In this document: positions 1 through 7,574 of the stretch, piece after piece
How positions within the stretch are numbered: position 1 is the first letter of the stretch
How the letters are laid out: each line of letters opens with the position of its first letter
NCBI RefSeq assembly: GCF_021531655.1
Contig: NZ_JADYUF010000001.1
Span: 62,001-126,000, forward strand
DNA length: 64,000 bases
Direction: 5' to 3'
From: Leyella stercorea
GTDB lineage: Bacteria > Bacteroidota > Bacteroidia > Bacteroidales > Bacteroidaceae
Translations under genes and position numbers: made by a program
Notes under the pieces: generated by a model
What the model saw: only the letters and a program-made list of their open reading frames with translations
Database searches by the model: none
What the model was told of the DNA's origin: nothing

Positions 1-1
1 C

Positions 2-949
2 GAGGGTGCCCATCCTTCAATGATGAAAGCTGCAGTACAGGCCAAGACCGAAGGCTTCTGCTACCCTATTCTATTGGGCAACCCCGACCGCTTGCGCCGT
101 GTTGCAGAGCGTTTGAAGCTTAATCTTGATGGTATTGAGTTGATTGATATGCGTGCCGATCAGGAACAGGGCAGACGTGCTACATATGCCAAACATCTGG
201 CAAAGAAGCGTGCTCGTCAAGGTTACACATTCGAGGAGGCTTATGACAAGATGTACGAGCGCAACTACTTCGGTATGATGATGGTTGAAACTGGCGACGC
301 AGACGCATTCATTACCGGCTTGTATACCAAATACTCAAACACAATCAAGGTGGCAAAGGAGGTTATCGGTATACGTCCCGAATTCAATACATTCGCCACA
401 ATGCATATCCTCAACACCAAGAAGGGCGTGTTCTTCCTCTCGGATACACTCATCAACCGCCATCCGGACGAGAACATACTTATCGACATTGCACGTCTTT
501 CGGCCAATACAGTTCAGTTCTTCAACGAGGAGCCACACATTGCTATGATTAGCTACTCTAACTTTGGTACAGACGAAATTGGCAGCCCCGTGAAGGTTCA
601 TAACGCTGTAGAAACATTGCAATCACGTTATCCCGATATGGTCATCGATGGTGAGATGCAGGTTAATTTCGCTCTCAACAAGCAGCTTCGTGACGGCAAG
701 TATCCGTTCACACGCCTGAAGGGACTGGATGTAAACACTCTTGTATTCCCCAATATGAGCAGTGCTCAGGGTAGCTACAAATTGTTGCAGGCATTGGATC
801 CTGACGCCGAAATCATCGGTCCGATTCAGATGGGTCTCAACAAGCCTATCCACTTCACCGACTTCGAAAGTTCGGTACGCGACATTGTCAACATCACAGC
901 TGTGGCTGTAATCGATGCTTACGTTGACAAGATAAAGAAAGAAAAATAA
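2..949 (+). CDS. maeB: NADP-dependent malic enzyme, C-terminal part (5' end outside window)
   Basis: This is the phosphotransacetylase-like C-terminal domain of a MaeB-type malic enzyme, which decarboxylates malate to pyruvate with NADP in the cytoplasm. The frame is open from base 2 and reads EGAHPSMMKAA before the first ATG at base 20, so the gene enters from the left edge and that ATG is not the start. Visible features are the LLGNPDRL segment of the PTA fold, then IGIRPEFNTFATMH, SYSNFGT and VDGEMQVNFAL, all typical of this domain. In full-length MaeB (about 760 residues) the domain is regulatory, not an active acetyltransferase. A free-standing phosphate acetyltransferase is the alternative, but the sequence agrees better with the malic-enzyme version. 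A hairpin follows the stop codon. Confidence 0.88.
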   Translation, partial: EGAHPSMMKAAVQAKTEGFCYPILLGNPDRLRRVAERLKLNLDGIELIDMRADQEQGRRATYAKHLAKKRARQGYTFEEAYDKMYERNYFGMMMVETGDADAFITGLYTKYSNTIKVAKEVIGIRPEFNTFATMHILNTKKGVFFLSDTLINRHPDENILIDIARLSANTVQFFNEEPHIAMISYSNFGTDEIGSPVKVHNAVETLQSRYPDMVIDGEMQVNFALNKQLRDGKYPFTRLKGLDVNTLVFPNMSSAQGSYKLLQALDPDAEIIGPIQMGLNKPIHFTDFESSVRDIVNITAVAVIDAYVDKIKKEK

Positions 950-967
950 TATATTTACCAAAAACCT

Positions 968-1020
968 GAGGGGATATGCTTCATGCAATGAATGTGTGAG
1001 CACATCCCCTCTTGCATTTA
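968..1020 (+). terminator. Hairpin terminator after maeB
   Basis: Bases 968-980 pair with 999-1011 (13 pairs, one mismatch; core GAGGGGAT/ATCCCCTC). The T-run behind it is weak. It separates maeB from ispE and shows that the upstream GTG at 996 is not the ispE start. Confidence 0.6.
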
Positions 1021-1043
1021 TCCCTAAATACACCTTATATAAT

Positions 1044-1889
1044 ATGATTGATTTTCCTTGTGCAAAAATAAATCTCGGACTAAATATTGTCGAGAAACGA
1101 AACGATGGTTACCACAATCTGCAGACTGTTTTCCTGCCAGTACAGCTTTGTGATGCATTGGAGATAAAGACAATGAGCGAGCTGTTCCCATCAGATACAA
1201 ATTGCGACCTTAAGGTAAGTGGCGACGGAATATGCTGCAACGAGGCTGACAATCTTGTAGTGAAAGCCTACAATATGCTGGCAGCCGACTATGAAATACC
1301 GCGTATTCATACACACCTGTACAAACGAATACCGAGCCAGGCCGGACTCGGAGGAGGTTCGAGCGATGCTGCTTTTATGCTGAAGTTGCTCGACCAGCGT
1401 TTTCGCATCAACGCAGGTAATGCCGAACTGGAGAAGTATGCTGCACGCTTGGGTGCTGACTGTCCTTTCTTCATCAATGCCGAACCTGCCTATGCCGAGG
1501 GTATTGGCGAGATTCTGTCGCCTGTAGAAATCACTGACAACGCATTAAGCGGCTACACACTTGTGATAGTAAAGCCACAAGTGTCCGTATCTACCAAGGA
1601 GGCCTTTGCAGGAATTACTCCACATATGCCCAAGGTGTCGTGCCGTGAAATTGTAGCTATGCCAATAGAAGAATGGAAGGGATTGCTGACCAACGATTTC
1701 GAAGATAGCGTATTTGCCCAATATCCCGAATTACAGACCATAAAAAACAAACTATATGAAGCAGGAGCGGCATATGCTCAGATGAGTGGAAGCGGCAGCT
1801 CTATTTTCGGAATATTCAAAACTAAGCCTTGCAACGACTCTATTCACAAAACTTTCGTCGGAAGCAAGATCTACATTCTCAGTTTGTAA
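1044..1889 (+). CDS. ispE: 4-diphosphocytidyl-2-C-methyl-D-erythritol kinase
   Basis: IspE phosphorylates CDP-methylerythritol in the non-mevalonate (MEP) isoprenoid pathway. The 281-residue protein is a GHMP kinase. Catalytic Lys8 lies in FPCAKINLGL, the ATP-binding glycine loop PSQAGLGGGSSDAA starts at residue 97, and catalytic Asp139 lies in LGADCPFF. The C-terminal MSGSGSSIFGIF motif is also present. I chose the ATG at 1044 because the protein then begins MIDFPCAKINLG as in the family; the frame is open from a GTG at 996, but that codon lies in the terminator hairpin. Length is normal. A NUDIX gene follows after 59 bases and may be co-transcribed. Confidence 0.95.
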   Translation: MIDFPCAKINLGLNIVEKRNDGYHNLQTVFLPVQLCDALEIKTMSELFPSDTNCDLKVSGDGICCNEADNLVVKAYNMLAADYEIPRIHTHLYKRIPSQAGLGGGSSDAAFMLKLLDQRFRINAGNAELEKYAARLGADCPFFINAEPAYAEGIGEILSPVEITDNALSGYTLVIVKPQVSVSTKEAFAGITPHMPKVSCREIVAMPIEEWKGLLTNDFEDSVFAQYPELQTIKNKLYEAGAAYAQMSGSGSSIFGIFKTKPCNDSIHKTFVGSKIYILSL

Positions 1890-1948
1890 TTAGCTTAAAA
1901 GCAATAAGAAAGTTGAAAAACATAAGAGCGAAAGAAGGTTAAGTAAAT

Positions 1949-2485
1949 ATGAAAAAGGACAATAGCAATGAATGTTTCCCACACGTAGACGAAAGCGGAA
2001 ATGTTATAGGCCGAATTTCAAGGGGCGAAGCACACAATGGTTCAAAACTACTTCACCCAGTTGTTCATCTGCATGTCTTCAACCGTTCTAAAGGACTTTA
2101 TCTGCAAAAGCGTCCTGAATGGAAAGACATACAGCCAGGCAAATGGGACACAGCATGCGGTGGACACGTTGACTATGGCGAGACTATTGATGAGGCTTTA
2201 CGACGTGAGGTATCTGAAGAACTGGGCATAAAACAATTCACCCCCGTATTCATAAAATCGTACGTATTTGAAAGCCTTGTTGAGAAAGAACTTGTCAATG
2301 TGTTTTGCACCATTTACGATGAACCGATACATCCAAGCACAGAAGAACTTGATGGCGGACGTTATTGGTCAGTCAACGAGATAGTCGAGAATATCGGCAA
2401 CTCGGTATTTACCCCAAACTTCGAGAACGAGTTTGCCAAAGTGTTGCAAAAAGGACTTATCTTTGACAAACTCGATATTAAGTAA
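1949..2485 (+). CDS. NUDIX hydrolase, YfcD/isopentenyl-isomerase-like
   Basis: This is a 178-residue NUDIX protein. The NUDIX box (GX5EX7REUXEEXGU) is complete at residues 71-94, from GGHVDYGE to REVSEELGI, so it should bind metal and cleave a nucleoside-diphosphate-linked substrate. The preceding WDTACGGHVDYGE resembles the YfcD and type-I isopentenyl-diphosphate isomerase branch, where a cysteine sits just before the box. Its place directly after ispE would suit an isopentenyl-diphosphate role, but that is inference; the classical IDI active-site cysteine context is not clearly present. The end overlaps the convergent gene by 8 bases. Confidence 0.8.
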   Translation: MKKDNSNECFPHVDESGNVIGRISRGEAHNGSKLLHPVVHLHVFNRSKGLYLQKRPEWKDIQPGKWDTACGGHVDYGETIDEALRREVSEELGIKQFTPVFIKSYVFESLVEKELVNVFCTIYDEPIHPSTEELDGGRYWSVNEIVENIGNSVFTPNFENEFAKVLQKGLIFDKLDIK

Positions 2486-3089
2486 ATACCCAAACAACCG
2501 AGCAGTACAATTCTGCAGCCAATAAATACACAATAACCAATGGTGCTGTCGTAGCTACACCTGATGCGGCAGCACCATAAGCATCTACAAACGATGCGTA
2601 CCGACCTGTAACCATACCGTAAGTCAACGACATTATGCACACTCCTAGTATGAGCATTATAACGAAACTGTCCAAATAAGAATTAGGCGTAATCGTACCA
2701 AGTGCGCTAAGCAATACGGCATGCGGAACAAAAGCAAGCAAGAAAAGCACTATAAACATAGCCACTAATTCCCAAGCCACAACCATCAGAGCCATCCGTT
2801 CATAATCTGTTGTTTGCTTATAGGAAACAATAGCTTTGGACAATCCGCCACCCACAAACAGTTCAGTCATCGCACCCGACAATAGAAGCCATACCAATAT
2901 TGTGGACGACATATTGTCGGCCAAAGTGCTCCAAAACCATCTTACGCTTTCGCCTACAAACATCGAACGTATTGCAAGTTCAGGATAAAGCACTGATGCC
3001 ACCCATGAACCCATCACCACCGCTATCTGCAAAACGAAAAGTACCAAGCATGTGTAAGCCGATATTATAGTCATCAGCCTTCTACTCAT
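2478..3089 (-). CDS. Multipass membrane protein, possibly AbgT-like
   Basis: The product has about 203 residues and at least five hydrophobic segments, so it is an inner-membrane protein. The arrangement VRWFWSTLADNMSSTILVWLLLSGAMTE recalls short Bacteroidetes proteins annotated as AbgT-type transporters, but I cannot confirm this and assign no substrate. I place the start at 3089 (MSRRLMTI), overlapping the end of the response-regulator gene by 8 bases; the frame stays open to a less likely start at 3128. The overlap implies translational coupling with the regulator. The two may form a regulator-transporter unit. Confidence 0.6.
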   Translation of the reverse strand: MSRRLMTIISAYTCLVLFVLQIAVVMGSWVASVLYPELAIRSMFVGESVRWFWSTLADNMSSTILVWLLLSGAMTELFVGGGLSKAIVSYKQTTDYERMALMVVAWELVAMFIVLFLLAFVPHAVLLSALGTITPNSYLDSFVIMLILGVCIMSLTYGMVTGRYASFVDAYGAAASGVATTAPLVIVYLLAAELYCSVVWVFT

Positions 3090-3804
3090 CGGCATAAAGA
3101 TTCTGCACATCAAGTATTTGAAGCTCAAATGCCTTTACCACAAGCCGGGTGGCATTTATGCCCATTCCTTGATTGCCATTAGGGAACAACTTCTGTACAA
3201 GTTCGTTCTGGCGTTTCTCCAGACTCTTAACTCCAAAAGGCATTGTTCGCAGATTGGAGATTTGTTCTTTAGTATAGCCAAGGGCAAGATGTCGCAAAAA
3301 GCGCTCGTCATACTCGTCAATCTCATAACGTATCATGGCATCATTGTGCTGCATAACATTACGTACCGACTCGCAGAAGCGTTCAACCACCTTTTCTAAA
3401 ATAGGCTGGTTGAATACATATTTCTTTCCTTCCAATACTCGTACTATGTCGCTACGGGTGAGCATTTCGCCGCTCTTGAGTATTATACCATTGCATCCGG
3501 CATCAATTGCATCAACCCACAAACGCTCATTCAGTATTTCGCCGGTGAAGATAAGCACCTTCATTTCCGGATGCTCGTTTTTCAGTTTACGGCATATTTC
3601 CACGCCTACAGTTGTGCTGCCACCAAGTCCTAAGTCAAGCAATACCAAATCGGGCTTGTTCTGACGAAACTGTTTCCAAAATTCTTCTTCCGAATCGGCT
3701 GTTGCTATGACGTCTGCCTCAGGCATTTCATTATGCAGAATACCTTCAGTACCTTTAAGTTCTAAAGGCACGTCTTCTACTATGATAACTTTAAATCTTT
3801 CCAT
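3082..3804 (-). CDS. DNA-binding response regulator (REC plus LuxR-type HTH)
   Basis: This 240-residue cytoplasmic protein has an N-terminal receiver domain. The acidic pair lies in VIIVED, the phospho-acceptor is Asp57 in DLVLLDLGLGG, Thr87 is in LIFTGE, and Lys110 is in LKSGE. All receiver residues needed for phosphorylation are therefore present. The C-terminal half (about residues 160-235, FLRHLALGYTKEQISNL) fits a LuxR/FixJ helix-turn-helix. No histidine kinase lies beside it, so the partner must be elsewhere. The next gene on the same strand is a membrane protein whose start overlaps this stop. Confidence 0.85.
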   Translation of the reverse strand: MERFKVIIVEDVPLELKGTEGILHNEMPEADVIATADSEEEFWKQFRQNKPDLVLLDLGLGGSTTVGVEICRKLKNEHPEMKVLIFTGEILNERLWVDAIDAGCNGIILKSGEMLTRSDIVRVLEGKKYVFNQPILEKVVERFCESVRNVMQHNDAMIRYEIDEYDERFLRHLALGYTKEQISNLRTMPFGVKSLEKRQNELVQKLFPNGNQGMGINATRLVVKAFELQILDVQNLYADE

Positions 3805-3947
3805 TGTTATTATTATTGCTTCACTAAATTACGATGTTATTGCCAAAGTACAATACTTTAGCAGAAATTATTAACAGACATTAACTCCAAATAGAATTTG
3901 TAACATGATTGTAATATGTGTTTAAACCACGTGTAATATTGCAATTA

Positions 3948-3955
3948 TAATTTTG
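3948..3955 (+). promoter_or_regulatory. -7 element of the phosphate transporter promoter
   Basis: TAATTTTG matches the Bacteroidetes -7 consensus TAnnTTTG. No clean TTTG lies at the right distance upstream. A possible TTG start at 3953 falls inside this element, which argues for translation starting at 4004. Confidence 0.5.
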
Positions 3956-4003
3956 CAGCGTAAAAAAATACAAAACAAACCCATTCATACTATAAAAAGC
4001 AAT

Positions 4004-6250
4004 ATGGAAACAATGTATCTCGTTATTGTGGCATTCTTGCTGTGTCTGGCTATATTCGACCTTTTTGTCGGAGTCAGCAACGATGCCGTGAATTTTTTAA
4101 ACAGTGCAATAGGTGCCAAGGTGGCCAAGTTTCGGACAGTATTAATAGTAGCATCAGCTGGTGTGGCCATAGGTGCAGTTATGTCATCGGGAATGATGGA
4201 CGTTGCAAGACACGGAATCATGCAACCTTCCAACTTCTCATTCTACGACGTAATGACAATCTTCCTTGCCGTAATGGTTACGGATGTAATTATTCTTGAT
4301 ATCTTCAACTCATTAGGAATGCCTACATCAACAACAGTATCGCTTGTGTTTGAGCTGTTAGGCGGAACATTCATTTTAGCTGCCATCAAGATTGTAGGCG
4401 ATCCTTCGCTCTCATTCGGTGACCTGCTCAATACAGATAAAGCATTGAGCGTAATCGTTGCTATCTTTGTAAGCGTTGCCATTGCATTCGTCTTCGGTAT
4501 CGTTGTACAGTGGCTATCACGTATCGTGTTTACATTCAACTATCGCAAGCACTCACGCTGGTCAATAGCAATATTTGGCGGTATCGCCTTCACCGCACTT
4601 TCTTACTTCATTTTTCTTAAAGGAATGGGCAAGTCGCGCTTTATCGCTGAAGACACAAGGATGTGGATTGAAAACAACATATCGGCTCTGATTGTATATA
4701 CATTCATCGGTTCGACTATTATCATGGAGGTGATTCACCTGCTTAAGGTAAATGTATTCAAGTTTATCGTGCTTATGGGTACATTCGCCCTTGCTATGGC
4801 TTTTGCCGGCAACGACCTTGTCAACTTCATCGGTGTGCCCCTCGCTGGTCTCGACTCTTATCAGGACTTCGTCGCCAACTCCAACTCCGTAGGTGCCACC
4901 AACTATATGATGCACTCGCTTAACGGTTCGGCAAAGACTCCCCCACTCTTCCTGCTTGCAGCTGGTGTCATCATGATTATTGCAATGGCAACATCGAAGA
5001 AGGCTCGCAACGTCATCAAGACATCAGTAGACTTGAGTCGTCAAGATGAAGGCGACGAGATGTTCGGTTCGTCACGTGTAGCTCGTGGTGTAGTAAGAAT
5101 TACACAAGATTCCAGCTCAAGCCTTACCCAAATCCTGCCTGTGGGTCTAAGAAGATGGATCGACTCACGCTTCAACAAGCAGGAGGCTGAACTTAACGAC
5201 GGGGCAGCATTCGACGTAGTGAGAGCTGCCATCAATCTTGTTCTGGCATCAATGCTTATCACAATCGGAACAAACTATAAATTGCCTCTGTCTACGACTT
5301 ACGTGACATTTATGGTTGCAATGGGTTCGTCTCTGGCCGACCGTGCCTGGAGCCGCGAAAGCGCAGTATTCCGTGTCACTGGTGTGATAAGCGTAATCGG
5401 TGGATGGTTCATTACAGCCGGTGTTGCATTCGCCACTTGTGCCATTGTATGCTTGTTGATGTTCTATGGAGGTGCCTTTGCCAAGATTCTGTTAATGGGA
5501 CTGGTGATTTTCCTGCTTATCCGCAGCAACAGAAACTATAAGCGCAAGGAGCAGGAGGCAGGCAAGGAGGAGGTATTCCAGCTTATGATGCGCACCCGCG
5601 ACCCCGAGATTGTTTGGGACTTGCTCAAGAAGCATGTATCTCGCACACAAAGTTTCATGACTCGTTTCACCTTAACCCAGTTCAACGAGATTATCAACGG
5701 ATTGGAGAGTGAGAGTCCTAAGATATTACGACACGTGCTTTCTAATCTTGACAAGGAAATGGAAATTCTGAAAAAGTACAGACGCCAGGAACTTCTCGCC
5801 CTAAAACGCGTACCTACAGATATTGCCATTGAACGTAACACATGGTTCCATTTGGGCATCAACTCATCCGAGCAATACCTATACTGCTTGCGTCGTATGC
5901 TCGATCCTATCAAGGAGCATGTTGACAACAACTTCAATCCACTGCCACAGGTTTACGCTGACGAATTCATGGCAGTTCGCAACAGCATAAACGATCTAAT
6001 GCAGCAAACTGAAGCTCAGATTTCAACAACACGTTTCGAGCACTATCGCGACACATTGGCTATGGCCGACCAATGCAAGGACAACCTTTCAGTAGTGAGA
6101 AAGCATCACATTGACCGCATCCAGCAAGCTAAAGACAATAACAACTTGAAAGTATCGCTCGTATATCTGAACGTACTTCAGGAGAGCCAGCAGCTACTTA
6201 GCAACATGCGCCATCAGTTGCGTGCCGCAAAGAAATTTATGGAGAACTAA
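4004..6250 (+). CDS. pit: Inorganic phosphate transporter, PiT family, with long C-terminal domain
   Basis: This 748-residue protein imports inorganic phosphate with a cation across the inner membrane. The two PiT signature repeats are visible: GVSNDAVNFLNSAIGAKV near the N-terminus and FAGNDLVNFIGVPLAG in the middle. About ten hydrophobic segments run to roughly residue 510. The last 230 residues are soluble and helical (from YKRKEQEAGKEEVFQLMMR onward) and resemble a PhoU-like four-helix domain, as seen in Bacteroidetes PiT proteins. I start at METMYLVIVAF (4004) because the upstream TTG at 3953 lies in the promoter. A separate phoU gene is not nearby. Confidence 0.9.
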   Translation: METMYLVIVAFLLCLAIFDLFVGVSNDAVNFLNSAIGAKVAKFRTVLIVASAGVAIGAVMSSGMMDVARHGIMQPSNFSFYDVMTIFLAVMVTDVIILDIFNSLGMPTSTTVSLVFELLGGTFILAAIKIVGDPSLSFGDLLNTDKALSVIVAIFVSVAIAFVFGIVVQWLSRIVFTFNYRKHSRWSIAIFGGIAFTALSYFIFLKGMGKSRFIAEDTRMWIENNISALIVYTFIGSTIIMEVIHLLKVNVFKFIVLMGTFALAMAFAGNDLVNFIGVPLAGLDSYQDFVANSNSVGATNYMMHSLNGSAKTPPLFLLAAGVIMIIAMATSKKARNVIKTSVDLSRQDEGDEMFGSSRVARGVVRITQDSSSSLTQILPVGLRRWIDSRFNKQEAELNDGAAFDVVRAAINLVLASMLITIGTNYKLPLSTTYVTFMVAMGSSLADRAWSRESAVFRVTGVISVIGGWFITAGVAFATCAIVCLLMFYGGAFAKILLMGLVIFLLIRSNRNYKRKEQEAGKEEVFQLMMRTRDPEIVWDLLKKHVSRTQSFMTRFTLTQFNEIINGLESESPKILRHVLSNLDKEMEILKKYRRQELLALKRVPTDIAIERNTWFHLGINSSEQYLYCLRRMLDPIKEHVDNNFNPLPQVYADEFMAVRNSINDLMQQTEAQISTTRFEHYRDTLAMADQCKDNLSVVRKHHIDRIQQAKDNNNLKVSLVYLNVLQESQQLLSNMRHQLRAAKKFMEN

Positions 6251-6265
6251 TAGAATAATATCCTC

Positions 6266-6312
6266 AGGAGGGTATGGCTACAAAAAGGTCATACCCTTCT
6301 TTCTTTTTATAA
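6266..6312 (+). terminator. Rho-independent terminator after pit
   Basis: Bases 6266-6276 pair with 6290-6300 (11 pairs, one mismatch; core GGGTATG/CATACCC), followed by a T-rich stretch. Confidence 0.8.
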
Positions 6313-6341
6313 AGAAAATCGGACGAACCGATTTTTTGTTG

Positions 6342-6350
6342 TATCTTTGC
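6342..6350 (+). promoter_or_regulatory. -7 element before the small membrane gene
   Basis: TATCTTTGC is a perfect -7 match. The -33 region lacks a clear TTTG. It lies 24 bases before the ATG at 6374 and would transcribe the small gene and the kinase gene together. Confidence 0.55.
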
Positions 6351-6373
6351 AAAAAAAACAAAAAGTGTAAATT

Positions 6374-6529
6374 ATGTCTTCTAATTTTGGTTATTACGTT
6401 TTCATTATAGTAGCTATAGTCTTTGGTTTCCTGGTTTTTAAAAAAGTGACCGGTTGCCTTATCAAACTTGTTTTAACGTCAATAGTAGTCATCACTTTGG
6501 CTGCGATTTACTATCTATACTTAAAATAA
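6374..6529 (+). CDS. Small hydrophobic membrane protein (51 aa)
   Basis: The reading frame encodes MSSNFGYYVFIIVAIVFGFL and 31 more residues, ending IYYLYLK. It has two hydrophobic segments (about residues 7-22 and 29-49) separated by a short basic loop (FKKVTG), which predicts a two-helix hairpin in the inner membrane. Support for a real gene: a strong -7 box 24 bases upstream, an in-frame stop, and only 10 bases to the next gene. I do not recognise a family. Similar tiny hydrophobic proteins are often missed in annotation. Confidence 0.6.
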   Translation: MSSNFGYYVFIIVAIVFGFLVFKKVTGCLIKLVLTSIVVITLAAIYYLYLK

Positions 6530-6539
6530 AATAGAAAAT

Positions 6540-7403
6540 ATGATACTCATTGTAGACAGTGGAAGCACCAAAACCGACTGGTGCTTCGTATACGACAAAT
6601 ATACTACACATATAATACAGACTAAAGGTATCAATCCAGTTGTACAGTCGCAAGAAGATATCAAGCAAACGATAGAGGACGAATTTGTCAACAAGTCTAG
6701 ACATAAAGAGATTGATCTACATGACGTACACCATATATATTACTATGGTGCAGGCTGCGTAGCTGATAAAAAATACATTATCGAACAATTGCTGAAGAAA
6801 GTCTTCCACAATAATACAACAATAAGTGTAGAAAGCGACATCATGGCAGCATGCCACGCCTTATGCGGAAAAGAGGAAGGTTTGGTTTGCATACTTGGCA
6901 CAGGCTCCAACTCGTGTCTGTACGACGGGCAGAAAATGACACTACAAACTTCTCCACTTGGCTTTATTCTAGGTGATGAAGGCAGCGGGGCTGCTCTTGG
7001 CAAACTAATTGTCAATGCTGTATTCAAGGGATTACTGCCCAAACAACTTTGCAAGAGTTTTACGGAAGAAACACAACTTCAATTGTCTGATATAATAAAT
7101 AATGTATATAGGCAGCCTGCTCCCAATAGATTTCTGGCATCGCTATCGCAGTTTGCTGCACGACATATCGATGACGACAACATCGAACAACTTGTAATAA
7201 TGAATTTCGAGCAATTCATCAAGAATAATTTGAGACAATATGTAAGCTATGGAGCGAAACCAGTGATTAATGCCATAGGCAGCATTGCATATTACTATAG
7301 CCAACAATTACAAAAGGCTGCAGAAAGTAATGGATATACTGTCGGAAAGATATTGAAAAGCCCGATGAGCGGATTGATAGAATATTACACAATGACATTA
7401 TGA
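6540..7403 (+). CDS. BadF/BadG-type ATPase, N-acetylglucosamine kinase-like
   Basis: This 287-residue protein has the sugar-kinase/actin fold (ASKHA). The phosphate-1 loop is DSGSTKTDW (residues 6-14), the phosphate-2 loop GTGSNS (120-125), and GDEGSGAALGK starts at residue 145; the last two are typical of N-acetylglucosamine kinase-like BadF-family members. The likely reaction is ATP-dependent phosphorylation of an amino sugar, perhaps recycled from peptidoglycan, but substrate is inferred from family only. It starts 10 bases after the small membrane gene and shares its promoter. There is no cysteine cluster, so it is not a dehydratase activator. Confidence 0.82.
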   Translation: MILIVDSGSTKTDWCFVYDKYTTHIIQTKGINPVVQSQEDIKQTIEDEFVNKSRHKEIDLHDVHHIYYYGAGCVADKKYIIEQLLKKVFHNNTTISVESDIMAACHALCGKEEGLVCILGTGSNSCLYDGQKMTLQTSPLGFILGDEGSGAALGKLIVNAVFKGLLPKQLCKSFTEETQLQLSDIINNVYRQPAPNRFLASLSQFAARHIDDDNIEQLVIMNFEQFIKNNLRQYVSYGAKPVINAIGSIAYYYSQQLQKAAESNGYTVGKILKSPMSGLIEYYTMTL

Positions 7404-7490
7404 CATTTACAAAAACTATTGAATTTGTTTGCGATAACAGAAACGAACATATAAAAATGCAACATAGACATTACATTTTATGCTAAATTA

Positions 7491-7522
7491 TTTGGAAAAT
7501 TCCGAAATTGGAATTATCTTTG
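7491..7522 (+). promoter_or_regulatory. Consensus promoter of ppdK
   Basis: TTTG (7491-7494), a 20-base spacer and TATCTTTG (7515-7522) match the Bacteroidetes consensus exactly. The leader to the ATG at 7575 is about 45 bases. Confidence 0.85.
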
Positions 7523-7574
7523 CAGATAGAAAAAACATAAAAAATAGAATATATAAAACAAACCTAATTAACTT

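Noticed and set aside
996..1043. GTG start for ispE at 996
   Set aside because: It lies inside the terminator hairpin of maeB, and the family N-terminus begins at the ATG at 1044.
3953..4003. TTG start for the phosphate transporter at 3953
   Set aside because: It falls within the -7 promoter box; METMYLVIVAF at 4004 is the natural membrane-protein start.
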